Below, piece after piece: positions 1-11,200 of a DNA stretch of 60,638 bases; position 1 is the stretch's first letter, and each line of letters starts with the position of its first letter. Position numbers and translations under genes: made by a program. The stretch is from Isohypsibius dastychi (taxonomy: Eukaryota > Tardigrada > Eutardigrada > Parachela > Isohypsibiidae). Under the pieces are notes generated by a model. That model saw only the letters and a program-made list of their open reading frames with translations. It was not told where the DNA came from and ran no database searches. The stretch covers positions 1 to 60,638 of the forward strand of contig JAQIWT010000020.1 in NCBI GenBank assembly GCA_034696485.1. The letters are read 5' to 3'.

Positions 1-3
1 AAA

Positions 4-22
4 CCCCCCCCCCCCCCCCCCC
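4..22. repeat. poly-C homopolymer tract
   Basis: A run of 19 cytosines lies three bases from the left edge of the window. Similar C or G runs recur at 15603, 24665, 34860 and 39429. Such tracts are prone to length error and may mark the edge of an assembled contig. Confidence 0.9.
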
Positions 23-115
23 GCCTTATCCAGACTTGAATAGCCCACAACAACCCATCGAAGTTGAAAATTCGTTGCGAAATACTTCCTTGTTTACTTT
101 CACCAGCAGTCGAAA

Positions 116-2358
116 ATGTCTTCCGAAGCTTCTGCTTTCTCGGAACTAGGACTTCATGATTGGCTCGTCAAGCAGTGTGAAACAGTGGGGCTAAGGGTTC
201 CAACTCCCGTACAAAGACTATGTATTCCTGCTGCTCTTGAAGGTAGATAATTATAAAAGTTATAACTTTTATATTTTCTCCTCTTGGCCGAGATGTCCTC
301 GTTGTTCGTACTTTGGCTGATTTTCTTTATTACGATCGTTTTAAAATATGCGCGTTTCTATTTCTAGGACGAGATTGTATCGGATGCGCGAAAACGGGCA
401 GTGGAAAAACTGCTGCTTTTGCTTTGCCCATTCTTCAGAAATTATCGGAAGATCCCTTCGGAATTTTCGCTGTTGTCCTTACGCCAACAAGGTTTGTTCT
501 GCACAGTGCTAAATTGTAATTGAATCTTGACGTTATCAGGTTTTTGGTGCTTCAGAGAGTTGGCCCACCAAATCCATGAGCAGTTCAAAGCTCTTGGAAA
601 ACCGATCGGACTGCGAGTATCTATTGTCATCGGAGGAATGAGTAAGAACTTCAGTTCACCCTCCACGAATCAAACGTGATAGTTTCGGGTGTTATTTAAG
701 GTTTGCTGGACCAAGGAGCGGAGTTGGCTCAGAAGCCACATATAATAATCGCCACACCGGGAAGGCTTGCTGACCTTATCAGGAGTAACTCGTCGTTCTC
801 AATGAAAAAGGCGAAATTTTTGGTTGGAAATACCAGCGATTCATCTTAGCGATACTATTTCAATAAATGTGTTATTTAGGTGATGGACGAAGCCGATCGG
901 CTGTTGGTCAATAGTTTCAGCAAAGACTTGGGCACCATCCTTGCAGCTCTTCCGGAGAAACGCCAGACTCTTCTGTTTAGTGCGACCTTGAATGACACAC
1001 TTGAAGAAGTGAAAAAAGGCGCGTTGAGCAATCCGTTCATTTTCGATGTCAGCTCGGCGTGAGTCAATTATATTCTGCACTCTACTTCTTCAGTTTTGTT
1101 TGATATTCCGGTTGCAGGACTGCGACAGTTGAAGAGCTCGATCAACGATATATTCTAACACCCGCTTCAATAAAAGACGCTTATCTCGTCAATGTGCTGC
1201 AAGACTTTCTTGAGAAAAACCCGAGGTCACTTATCATGGTTTTCGTCCAGACATGCAAGTAAGAAGTTTGTTGTTCTGAAAAACTTCGATATGAAAAAAT
1301 GGACTTCCGGAATGGCTTTGTAACCGTTTTTTTACAGGATATGTCAAATTCTCACAATGGCCCTTAAAACCCTCGGTTTTAACTGCGCCGGTCTTCATTC
1401 CATGATGAAGCAAAAAGAGCGGCTCTCAGCTTTAGCACGTTTTAAATCTCATACAGTTCGCGTTCTCATCTCGACTGACGTCGGAAGTCGCGGTTTGGAC
1501 ATCCCGAAAGTTGACCTTGTAGTAAACCACAACGTCCCAACAGTCAGCAAGGATTATATTCATCGGGTTGGAAGAACTGCTCGAGCCAAAAAGTTAGGGT
1601 TGGCGATCACGTTTGTCACCCAGTTTGATGTTCGGTTGGTACACGCTATTGAATCGCTAATCGGGACCAAGTTGGAAGAGTACCCATTTGACGAAGCATT
1701 GGTGCAGTCTTCGTTGAACGAAGTGGAGATGGCGGTTCGGCAGTCTTCTTTGAAGTTGGATGAAGAAGACTTTGATGAAAGGAAAATTATCAACAAACGC
1801 AAAGACGCTATTCTCCGTTCGTGGGAAGAAGCAGACGACGAGGATGACACTACGGCAAGTTGAAAAAAACAGCCAGAAAAAATCAATCTAAATATGCAGT
1901 TTTTTGTCTTTTTTGAATATATTTTTTAACATTTGAAAATTGGGCCATTTGGTTTTGAATTGCGCATATTTTAATATTGGTCTTTTTGACGTTGAAAGGG
2001 TCTACGCCATGATTCGTTCAGTAAAACTCAATATTTGGATAAGTTGTTTTTCCAGCAGGGTTCTTTTCTCATGGCTCAAGATTACCGGTAATCAGCCTCG
2101 ATCGATTTTTCTCGTCTCGGTAGGATAACAGTTACCGTTATGCCGATAATGATTGTCTAGCTGTCAGAAGTTGTTCAGACTGCCTGAGATTTATTGTCAT
2201 GTGTCGTGCGTGTTGCGAATTTCCGCCTGCTTTCAAGTGCTCAGCAATAACTTTCGTTTCTTTGGCAGATCTCACCGAAACCAGTGAAGCCGGGAAAAGC
2301 CGCCTCAGCGTCGTCTGACAAACCGTCGAACAGCAAAAAGAAAGCGAAGAAACAATGA
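116..2358 (+). CDS. DDX49: DEAD-box RNA helicase DDX49 (yeast Dbp8 family)
   Basis: ATP-dependent RNA helicase, known in its family for nucleolar 18S rRNA maturation. Exons: 116-242, 368-491, 556-641, 701-822, 880-1058, 1118-1258, 1338-1858, 2056-2087, 2269-2358. This gives 473 residues, near the roughly 480 of animal DDX49. Visible motifs in order: Q motif ([11 protein letters not shown]), Walker [38 protein letters not shown] and HRVGRTARA. Exon 7 also reads to a stop at 1861-1863, giving a shorter 434-residue form. I prefer splicing at a weak donor (1859), because two further exons then stay in frame and end in a Lys-rich tail ([12 protein letters not shown]) typical of nucleolar helicases, and an ATTAAA lies about 75 bp beyond that stop. 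The helicase call is very sure; the last two exons are inferred. Confidence 0.9.
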
Positions 2359-2709
2359 ATCCCGCTGCGGCCACCTGTGAACTGTGATTACCCAACTTCT
2401 GAGAACTTCGATGTTTTTCATAACTGGAAAGAGCAATTAAATAAGTAAGACAAGGTCATGATCGAGAAGATTCTTAATTGCTGGATTATGTCAACGCTAT
2501 CGCACAAAACAAAACGAACAAATGAACGCAACATCCATGAAAAAGCTAGATCACGGTCGGCGTTTGAACGTATGGACCACGTTCAGGGAAAAGTTTTTAA
2601 AACAGTCAACGAAATGTAGACGGAACGGTTGAGATATCATAATCTGAAATTGAACGATCGAATGAGATAAATTACACAAATAAACAAAATCAACATTCAC
2701 GAACCTGAA
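2359..2709. other. convergent 3' region between DDX49 and the basigin-like gene
   Basis: Holds no reading frame I recognise. An ATTAAA near 2433 could serve as the DDX49 polyadenylation signal. The two genes face each other, so this holds both 3' untranslated regions. Confidence 0.5.
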
Positions 2710-4418
2710 CTACGCTTTTCGGCTTCTGACGTTATCATTCACATCTCTCGCTTCCACCGTCTTCATTGGCTCAGCTTCATCTTCCTCTTCAATACTCTTG
2801 CTTCGACGTCGTTCATAAATGAAGATAATGGCGCACAGGATCACCACTTCCGCAACGATTCCAAGGAAGGGCCACAATGCAGCAAGCTTATCTAAACGAT
2901 GAAATACATAAAAAAATTGTCATGAAATTAACAAAAATCAAAAGAAATACACAAAAAAACAAATACCAAATAAAAGTGTCCTTTTGTCAAAACAGAGGAA
3001 GAGAAAAATCGCTGATATACCTTTGACTTTAAGCGGAACGGAAACTCGATTCCTTCCATGTTCATTCTCGGCTTCGCAAGCGTAATCTCCTCGATCTTCG
3101 TCAACCACGGTCAAGAACTGCAACGTCGTATATCGACTGCATTGTTCACCGGCTTTGGGTTCAGTAATGTTGCAAGCTTTCTCAGTGGCTTCGATATCTT
3201 GGATGATGTTGAATTTGCCGTCCATGGATCCGCAGACAAGTTTCGAGGTTCTGCCGGTTGCGGTATTATTCTCTGAACTGCATTCCCGCGCGCTGGTGAT
3301 GGGGGAGTATAATTCGGCGCCCTCCAGTCTTCTCCACCAGGTGATGGGTGAATTCTCAGCTGAGCCAGAGACGACGCAGGTCACAAGAAACGACTCATCC
3401 TTTGTGGCGCTTTTAGTTTTCGCCGATCCGTCGAATTTGATATCCGGTGTGGCTAAAAAGTCAAGGAATATTAAAACAGACTCGAACGCAAAACGCGATT
3501 TTTTCGTACCTTGGTAATTCACTCTCTTGGAGATCGACGCGGCAGTTTGTGGCGTAGTATCGTTAGCCAGGAAACCACACTGATATTCTCCGTATTTGCT
3601 GGGTGTTCGCACGCCTTCCACGTTTCTGATCGTGAGGGAAAAGTTGGACTTTTCATCACCAACAACTGCGTTCTTGTCGCCCAAATCATTCAAAATGTAC
3701 GATCCGGATCCATTATTACGGGACCAGACCAGGGGAATTTTGTCGACGAGTCGCTGGTTGCATCTCAAAACAACTTGTGAAGTTGTACCATTGAAGGGAT
3801 GGTCTTCAGAAACCAGGGCATTCGCTGAAATCAGTCAAAATATGAAAAACGCATAATCGCCAAAGCAAGCGAAAGTCGCCATTTGACAATTCAACTGTAA
3901 TCCAAACAAGCACAGAAGAATTTGTGAACTTACGTCCAAGAACGTTGACATTTGCAATATCTGATTCCCCTCGCTCGTTTTTGCAAGTGTATTTTCCGGT
4001 GTGCATATCATTCAGATTACTGAGAACGATTTGGGATTCACCCGGAGCAGATACAGTCGCGATGGTGACATCTTCTGTCCTCCCATCAAAAGGGGTATAC
4101 TTCGACCAACTCAACGATGTAGAGCTTGGATCCTTGCATGTCAAAATGAGCTTCTTTCCAGCTTCTATGTACTTATCTTTAGCAGCTTGATCACCCGTTC
4201 GCACGATCTCGACTTTGCCTGAAAGAATATCATCAACAAAAGTTCTAGAGGGCTCTCATCAAACAAGGTCGATCTCTACAGGCGAAACAGAGGCGAGCCA
4301 TAACGAATTTCAACCGCGTAAAGCTCGCCAAATACGTGACAATTTTCTACAAAACGCAAATCCAATTCTTACCATGTATGCTTACGGCACAGGCCGCTAA
4401 GAGAAAAACCAAAAGCAT
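2710..4418 (-). CDS. basigin/neuroplastin-like immunoglobulin membrane protein
   Basis: Single-pass cell-surface Ig protein; relatives chaperone monocarboxylate transporters or plasma-membrane Ca2+ pumps and mediate adhesion. Exons on the minus strand, 5' to 3': 4373-4418, 3934-4218, 3510-3824, 3021-3452, 2710-2891. Total 419 residues. It starts with a signal peptide (MLLVFLLAACAVSIHG). Three Ig-like domains follow, with paired Cys and the YxC motifs GKYTCKN, GEYQCGF and GDYACEA; several N-x-S/T sites are present. The transmembrane segment LWPFLGIVAEVVILCAIIFI carries the buried Glu typical of basigin and neuroplastin and is followed by a basic, then acidic, cytoplasmic tail. Every internal intron is phase 1, as usual for Ig genes. 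Basigin, neuroplastin and embigin cannot be told apart here. Confidence 0.9.
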
Positions 4419-5286
4419 GATGAAACTTTAGGCTCCAGAAATGAGATAAAGTAATCCTTCTGAGTGAAGAAAAGTGGGAATCCAACAAAAACAGATTACA
4501 ACAGCAGCGGAGTTGACATCAGCCCAATAAATGTGAAATGTGCACCTCCTGCTAGACCAGAACCTTGTGAAAGTGACGAACCTAAATGAGTAGGCGTAGC
4601 CACATTGCATGCTTGCGCCTGATCCAGTAGCGCCGCCTATCGGGAATTGTCTGTGTAAACCGGAAGTTCACTCTATCGATGCCTTGAAAGTATTTGATGC
4701 GATATTGTTTGCTTTGGCCTGAGCTGAATTTAAGCACAACGCGTGCAGGTATCCAATTGAAAAAACCATTAAGATTTCAATAAGTGAAAAAGTGATCTCG
4801 CCGGAAGTGATATGACAAAATTCGAAATTAGCCCTTGACCTTTTCAAATTTTGCCGATCTCCCACGAACCCGGTGAAGTGACAAGAGGGTGAACGGTTCT
4901 GTAGTTAATTTCTGTCTAGCTCGTGGAGCTTTCGAGCGGAATTTTGCATGTTACAATTATCGATCGATAAAGCTTAGCTCCCAGCCTCATCTACTGTCTT
5001 CGACGATGACGGCTCCCGCCACGTGTCTTCTCCGCTCTTCAAACTCGACTGTGCTCCCAGTTTTTTTCGCAGTTTTATCTTCAAGTAATTTTGGATGCAG
5101 AATATTCCCATACAGACAAACACCGCGCAGGAACCATCACTGGATGCTTTTTCGATGTTTTTCCGGCTTTAAGGTTTGAAACTTGAAATTTGATTGATCG
5201 AATAGAATTGTGCATGTGCAAACCGTGATGTTTGTATTTGTTACAGGGAATTCATGGCTGATCTTGCTATTGTTTGCTGATAAATA
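4419..5286. other. divergent promoter region of the basigin-like gene and GNB5
   Basis: 868 bp between two start codons that face away from each other, so it must hold both promoters and 5' untranslated regions. I see no convincing coding exon. Short frames on both strands resemble no family. Confidence 0.5.
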
Positions 5287-6951
5287 ATGGCATCCACCAT
5301 GCGAATCGACGTTGAAAATGTTCCTGGTCAAGTTCCGAATCCGTCTGTGGTGCCAGCTCATCCAGATATCGATGCATTGCATGCGGAAATTGAAAGTCTG
5401 AGGAAGCGACTGGATGATGAGAAAAGGAAACACAATGACTTAACTCGTAAGATCCACTCTTTGTTGTGAAGTCATAGCATCGCGTTTCTTTAGCTTTTCG
5501 TGAATTTTATCCTGAATCACTATATTGAATCATAATTTAATCCTGAATCAGTACTGTTCTAATAAGTGACAATCTTTATGCAATATTACAGTTGGGAAAA
5601 TGGCCGAAAAACTGGACAATGTCCCACCAATCACATGGAAAGCTCGTAAAATTCTAAAAGGTCACCAGAGCAAAGTCCTTTGTATGGACTGGTCCCAAGA
5701 CAAACGCCATCTCGTCAGCTCCTCACAAGATGGAAAACTGATTGTTTGGGATGGATTTTCAACCAACAAAGAATACGCGATATCTATGCCGACAACCTGG
5801 GTAATGGCCTGCGCGTTTTCTCCTTCCGGAAGCATGATTTGTGCTGGGTACAGTTGGATTTCATCACCCATGCATCTCAATTTTATTCACATTATATTTC
5901 AACAGAGGACTTGATAATAAATGTTCGGTGTTTACTTTGAGCGTGGACGAGGATGCTTCCCAGAGGAAAAAAACAGTCGCGACCCATACGAGCTACTTGT
6001 CAGCTTGTACTTTCGCCCATTCTGATCAACTCGTAAGTTTCCAGTGAAAACTAAAGACAAAATTTGTGTTGTCGAGAAAAAAAAGTGGCGACCCTCCTAC
6101 TTCATCTCGCCACATTTTGTGATGCATTTTTGGTAATGTGTTGTTTTGCAGATACTCACCGCTAGTGGGGACTGCACTTGTGCTTTATGGGATGTCGAAA
6201 GTGCCCAGATTATCCAGAGCTTCCATGGACATGAGCGAGATGTGATGGCCATTGATATGTGCCCCGCCGAGGCCTCTACTTTTGTTTCCGGTGTATGTGG
6301 TTCCAGACCACAATCTTTTTTAGTTGGCCTGAAACTCATACTGATTTTTGTAGTCAAGTGATCAAACTGCTCGAATATGGGATCTCCGGAACGGAGAGTG
6401 TGTGCAACAGTTTGAAGGACATGTGGCAGATGTTAACTCGGTCCGGTATTATCCAAGTGGAGAAGCATTCGCCACAGGATCCGACGACGGAAGTGTGAGT
6501 CTTTGTTCGCTGGTTTCTTCATAAAATTTTTTCCTGAATTTCCGGTTGCAGTGCCGGCTGTTTGATGTCAGAGCTGAACGAGAAATCGCATATTTCGGCA
6601 AGGACGGATTGCTTTTTGGAGTCAACTCCGTCGACTTTTCTATCAGCGGTAAAGCTACCCACTTAGCGAATCATTATTCATTATTGTTATGATCAGTTCC
6701 TCTTCTCTTGCAGGAAGACTTTTATTTGGCGGTTACAATGATTACAGTGTTAATATTTGGGACACTCTAAAATGCGATCGCGTCAGTGTTCTGTATGGCC
6801 ATGAGAACCGGGTCAGCCATTTGAGGGTTTCTCCAGATGGAACCGCGCTTTGCACTGCAAGCTGGGATCAGAGTCTTCGGGTGAATATCATTTAGTTCAG
6901 CCAACTGTTCGTCGTTGTCTAATTATGATGTTTGTGTAGATCTGGGCGTAA
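5287..6951 (+). CDS. GNB5: guanine nucleotide-binding protein beta subunit 5
   Basis: Seven-bladed WD40 protein. In animals G-beta-5 pairs with R7 RGS proteins rather than a G-gamma, and speeds G-protein deactivation in neurons. Exons: 5287-5446, 5592-5847, 5906-6032, 6152-6292, 6354-6494, 6552-6648, 6714-6880, 6940-6951; 366 residues. An N-terminal helix ([20 protein letters not shown]) precedes WD repeats with signatures such as [53 protein letters not shown] and [12 protein letters not shown]. It ends in ...LRIWA. Beta-5-type features include [18 protein letters not shown] and the KK before [12 protein letters not shown] possible AATAAA lies at 7280. Very sure of family; beta-5 is preferred over beta-1 to beta-4 on sequence pattern. 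Confidence 0.95.
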
Positions 6952-8075
6952 TTGCACAATTATTCCGATCTGACGGCGACCTTTCTCAGCGACCCAAGTG
7001 ATCTCGTCGAATTCGTTTGCTGCATCTATCGGTTTAACAGAGTATTGTAATTGGAATGAATTCTATGGTTTTCAAGTGTTAATTTGTGTAGTTTATATGT
7101 TCAATTGTAAGAATTTGTTTTCGTTTATGAACTCTGGATCATATGAGGATGGCGTTCTAAACCGGCTGAAGAATCATGTTGTTGTGCAAAACCAGTTTTT
7201 ATATCATTTTGATTCCCTGAATGAGAAATCAGAAATGATAGTATGTAGTGCAATTTTTGCACGGTATCTTATGAATGACAATAAAATAATCATTATTTCC
7301 TTGTTTTCTAATTTGCAAGACGATTGTTCATATCGAATTCCATACAAATGAGCGCAATTGAAGATGGTACCCTGTCACTCACTGTATATCTCAGTTCAGA
7401 ATACTGTTTACAACATGATCTTTAAATAGTTTTGTGAATCTCATTTTTCTTACGAACTGACACTCGTAAACAATCTGGAACTTACGGCAGTTTTTAGCCT
7501 GATCTCCAACCACGGAAGAAAAAATACTACCATAGATTTATTCGTTCTGTGCTAATGAAAAGGCTGTGAACCCCATGAACCGGATATACCGTTTGGAACA
7601 CCAACCATATATAACATAAATAGCTGAAGCAGTTGACAAGACATGTTGGAATATATATTTTAACCACATCCAGACGAGCAAAAAGTCATGGTCTATCAGT
7701 GGGACCACGTGTCACTCGTAAGGTTCAAATTACAGCATCCATAACCGGACAGAAAGTGCAAGAAACTCGCCGCTCAGACGACACACATGGGCCATCATAT
7801 TTTTAATCTTTTAAAAATCCTCACCAGCAAACCGGAGAAGAGAAGCAACAGTTGCGGAGCCGGCAGAGCTTGAGCTATGATTACGTTGATGATCCGCTCA
7901 GCTGCTTGATCGTCTGCACTTGTTGGGTCGTAAAAACGACGAAGGCAAAAAGTGAGCAGTTTTCGGCTTACGATCGCACTGACTTTCTGCAACACGACTT
8001 TATTTTCTTTGTTGGAGGACGCTGTTTTTTATCGCGTGCTTGTAATTGATTTATGCCTTATTGTATTCCACGCAG
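6952..8075. other. intergenic region, largely unassigned
   Basis: Contains the probable 3' end of GNB5 with an AATAAA at 7280-7285. From about 7690 to 7990 both strands hold short open frames with plausible splice sites (a good donor after 7950) that may be upstream exons of the small gene ending at 8224. I could not build a consistent model. Confidence 0.4.
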
Positions 8076-8224
8076 CGGTGGTTAAGCAAATCTCGGTATT
8101 GGACGTTCTGCATCAACTTTTGGGTGGTGTTCCAGACGGTTTAATCAAACCGGACCAGAAGAGAATATTGTTGGACCGGATCTATTCACGTCTGAACTTG
8201 GTTCTGGATTATCTGGATCACTAA
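8076..8224 (+). CDS. C-terminal exon of a small unidentified protein, weakly ENY2-like
   Basis: After an acceptor (ccacgcag) at 8075 an open frame reads about 49 residues to TAA, including VLDVLHQLLGG and KPDQKRILLDRI. The pattern P-D-x-K-R-x-L-L-x-R-I loosely recalls the C-terminal helix of ENY2, a SAGA/TREX-2 subunit, but the similarity is short and I could not find its CGW-containing half in phase. Upstream exons are unresolved; a donor near 7950 gives a continuous but unfamiliar frame. The stop is only 19 bp before the ATG of the kettin-like gene. Confidence 0.3.
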
Positions 8225-8243
8225 TTTCTTTACACCAACAATC

Positions 8244-11200
8244 ATGGCTTCATATAATCAAGGTACGTTCATTTTTTCTGCTGATTTAATGTTGCACATG
8301 GATGCGCTGGTAATTCTTGCTTGACAAGCTCCCGATAAAAAATCTCTACTCAGTAGCTCTTTTAATATGATGGATCGCATATCGTCAGCTCGACAGCAGG
8401 TTCGACTACCTTTTTGAGCCGGCATCAGCATTCTTTTAAACCACTACCGTTTTCCCGTAGGCGGGTGTTAAGTGGTTTAACTGGTGAGGACAATAATGAT
8501 AAGAGGACATTTCAAAAAATAGAAGCAAGGTGACAGGATGCGGTTTTGAGCTTTATTCTATGTGAGATGAATCTAAAAGCAAGGAACAATTTCCGCAGCT
8601 CGGTTTAATAAGACTTTTGACGACCATAATATTTTCCCTCGAGTATGTTTGGGCGATCAGCCCCCGCTGTTTAATGATGCAAGAAAAATGAACAAGATAT
8701 TTTGAGATTTGTTCTCTTTGGTTCTCCTGGGCCTGGGTGAGATGTTCGTAGCGGAGAATCGCGAGAGTTAAGACGGATAGTAAACATCTAATTACAATTT
8801 GTATATTCCAAAGTTTGAATTTTAATAATTCGGTCGAAACGCAGGAGTTTCAGAGAATTGGAAACTATGCCGAAGAAACCGCCCCTTTTTCGCACTAATA
8901 GACTTTGAAAGACTGCTTGAATTTAAAAGACTTTGATTTGGATTTTCAATGTGAATAATTTCGATAAAATGTGACTATTCATACTCTAAAATTTCTCAAA
9001 CAACCTTGCAATAAAGAGGAAATCTTGGGAGAGAAAAACAAGTTTGTTGTTTATTGTTGTGTTCTGACTCAGTGGCGCCAAATTGACACGAAATATTCAT
9101 GGTCATCTTCCGGAATGAATAATTGGCCTTTCTTTGAAAATCGTGGCATATTTTGGATTCAGATGACCTAATCAAAGCCTGGTAACACATTCATTATATT
9201 TCCTCTTTTTGCTTTTTTCATGCAGATAATCTTACTGTTAAGATCAAGACTCACTAGAATAAGACCCAGACGCCATATGGTGTTTTTCGTTTCTCGACCG
9301 GAAATGTTCAGTGGTCTGGACTGTAACGTAAAAAGTGTGAAAACGTTTGTGTAAATTTTCAAGACATTTATATTTTTAAATAGCCAGTCATTCAATCAAT
9401 CAATGGTGATCACAGTTACATATCTGATGGCCGAACTGCCGAGAGAGCAAAATGACGATTAAAAAAAAAGACCGGGTTCCTCAGTCGAGTCAGCAAGACG
9501 TTCTGGGGTTTCCTTATACGGTACTAGCCGGAGAGTCATCAGCCGGCAGCCAATACGGAAACAGACAGTGAAATCATTTCTTTCACCCCAAAGATTTTTT
9601 ACACATAGTCATTCACATCACTCATCAATATTCCGTCCGTTCTTAGGAATCACCAGATAAGAACCCTCCTGCCACTCTCGTCTCCGCTGCCTACTTATAA
9701 CGGAGAAAATATTCTGACAAACCATAACACGGCGAATAAGTCATCAGTGTTTTGCTCTGAAAGTGACTTTATCCAGACACCAAGTCAAACCTCTGCCAAG
9801 CAAGAGTGGTTCTTTTTTTGGATCTTTCAAAAAGCCAGTCAAGAGAGTCTGTTTTATTAATATTACCGATCATTGCTCGACAGAAATTGTGGAGATTCTG
9901 GTGTGCAGTCCGTTTAGAGATCTGACAGTCCGGCATTCTTTGCATTCTGCACAGAGCGCAACAGGTGGATTTACTGCGAGCCATCTGTCCATTCACTAAA
10001 CGGTAACTTGTATAAGAATATGACCTGACCTTGCACTGAATTCATTTCGTAATAAGTCTGTAATAAACTACAGTTTACGTGAAATGCTCGATTAAATATA
10101 TTCACTGCAATTTTTTTCTTCCAGGAACGCCGCAAAATCCGTCTGAACAGAAAACCTTCAAAAGCTCAGCTGTTCTCTTCCCCCAGTAAGTCCCATGCCA
10201 CATCAATGATCACGGATTTTTTTGGATTGCAATAACGCAGAAATAAGAACTGATTAAAATTTGTTGTTTATTCGACATGAATAAAAGTTCTGGAAGAAAT
10301 GCAAAATAATCAACCATTTGAACGATTTCGCGGCATTGTACCAAAATTTCAAATCATTTGCTTGATTTGTGAAGCTGTGATCTTGAACTAAATACTCGTA
10401 ATCATACCGCTTGTTGGTGAGGTCAAGCTTTGGCACTTGAATTTGAACCACATTAATCTAAACGCCGTCTCCGGTCAGTTGAATTTCTTTATCAAATGTT
10501 TAAAAGAAACACTTCGGGCGAGCTTTGACCATCCGGCCAACCGCAATCATTTTGCAGACCAAGTCATTTTGGAAAATTTTCGGCAAGTGCAGCTTTTGAT
10601 GCTATTCTTCTAAACTTGCACGAGAGACGCAGTTTACAAAGGTGTAATAATTGAGCTTGGCGGACCTTCCCACCTGAAGAGAAAAGTAGCTCATCCACAA
10701 GTATTTATTTATCATTTTGATTTGAAAGCTGTTAAGGCACTTGACTTTTAACCTTTAATATTACAACGTCTTACTGCGCAATTTCAAAAGTGTTCAATAA
10801 TAAATTTTTAGGTCGCGGACTGAGGGCCTTTTTTGGAGCTAGTTTTTGTTTTCGAACCTGGTTTATTGGATGAAATGTAATCGTGCCATAAAACAAATTC
10901 AAACGAAGAAATTTGTTTGATTAACGCTTCTGCTTTTTTAATCTTCGATCGGAAATCCGACTCGGAATCACTTTTGAAAAAGTAATCTCACCTTAGGTAA
11001 CAAGAGTGAGGCATCAAAGTCAAAGATTTGCTTATTCTGTCATGGGATCTCTATATGGAAATGACTAACTCTACCGTAACGAATTAGCTAAGCGGATTTC
11101 GCTCCGGTAGCGATGAATATTATTTGTCTGTCAATAAAATGTCTGCTTCCCACGCAGCTTTTTCCGATGCCAGAAAACTTACCTAGATCTGCAGACAGTT

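Noticed and set aside
4-22. Terminal poly-C as a telomere
   Set aside because: Pure C run without a repeat unit, and similar tracts occur inside the window.
2938-3768. Minus-strand frame ending in hydrophobic residues, as if the basigin-like protein had a different transmembrane end
   Set aside because: It is read-through of the intron after 3021. The spliced exon at 2710-2891 gives the classic basigin transmembrane segment with Glu.
7795-7995. Minus-strand frame reading FYDPTSADDQAAERIINVI as a possible conserved domain
   Set aside because: Locally protein-like but without matching neighbours, start or consistent splice partners; plus-strand splice signals overlap it.
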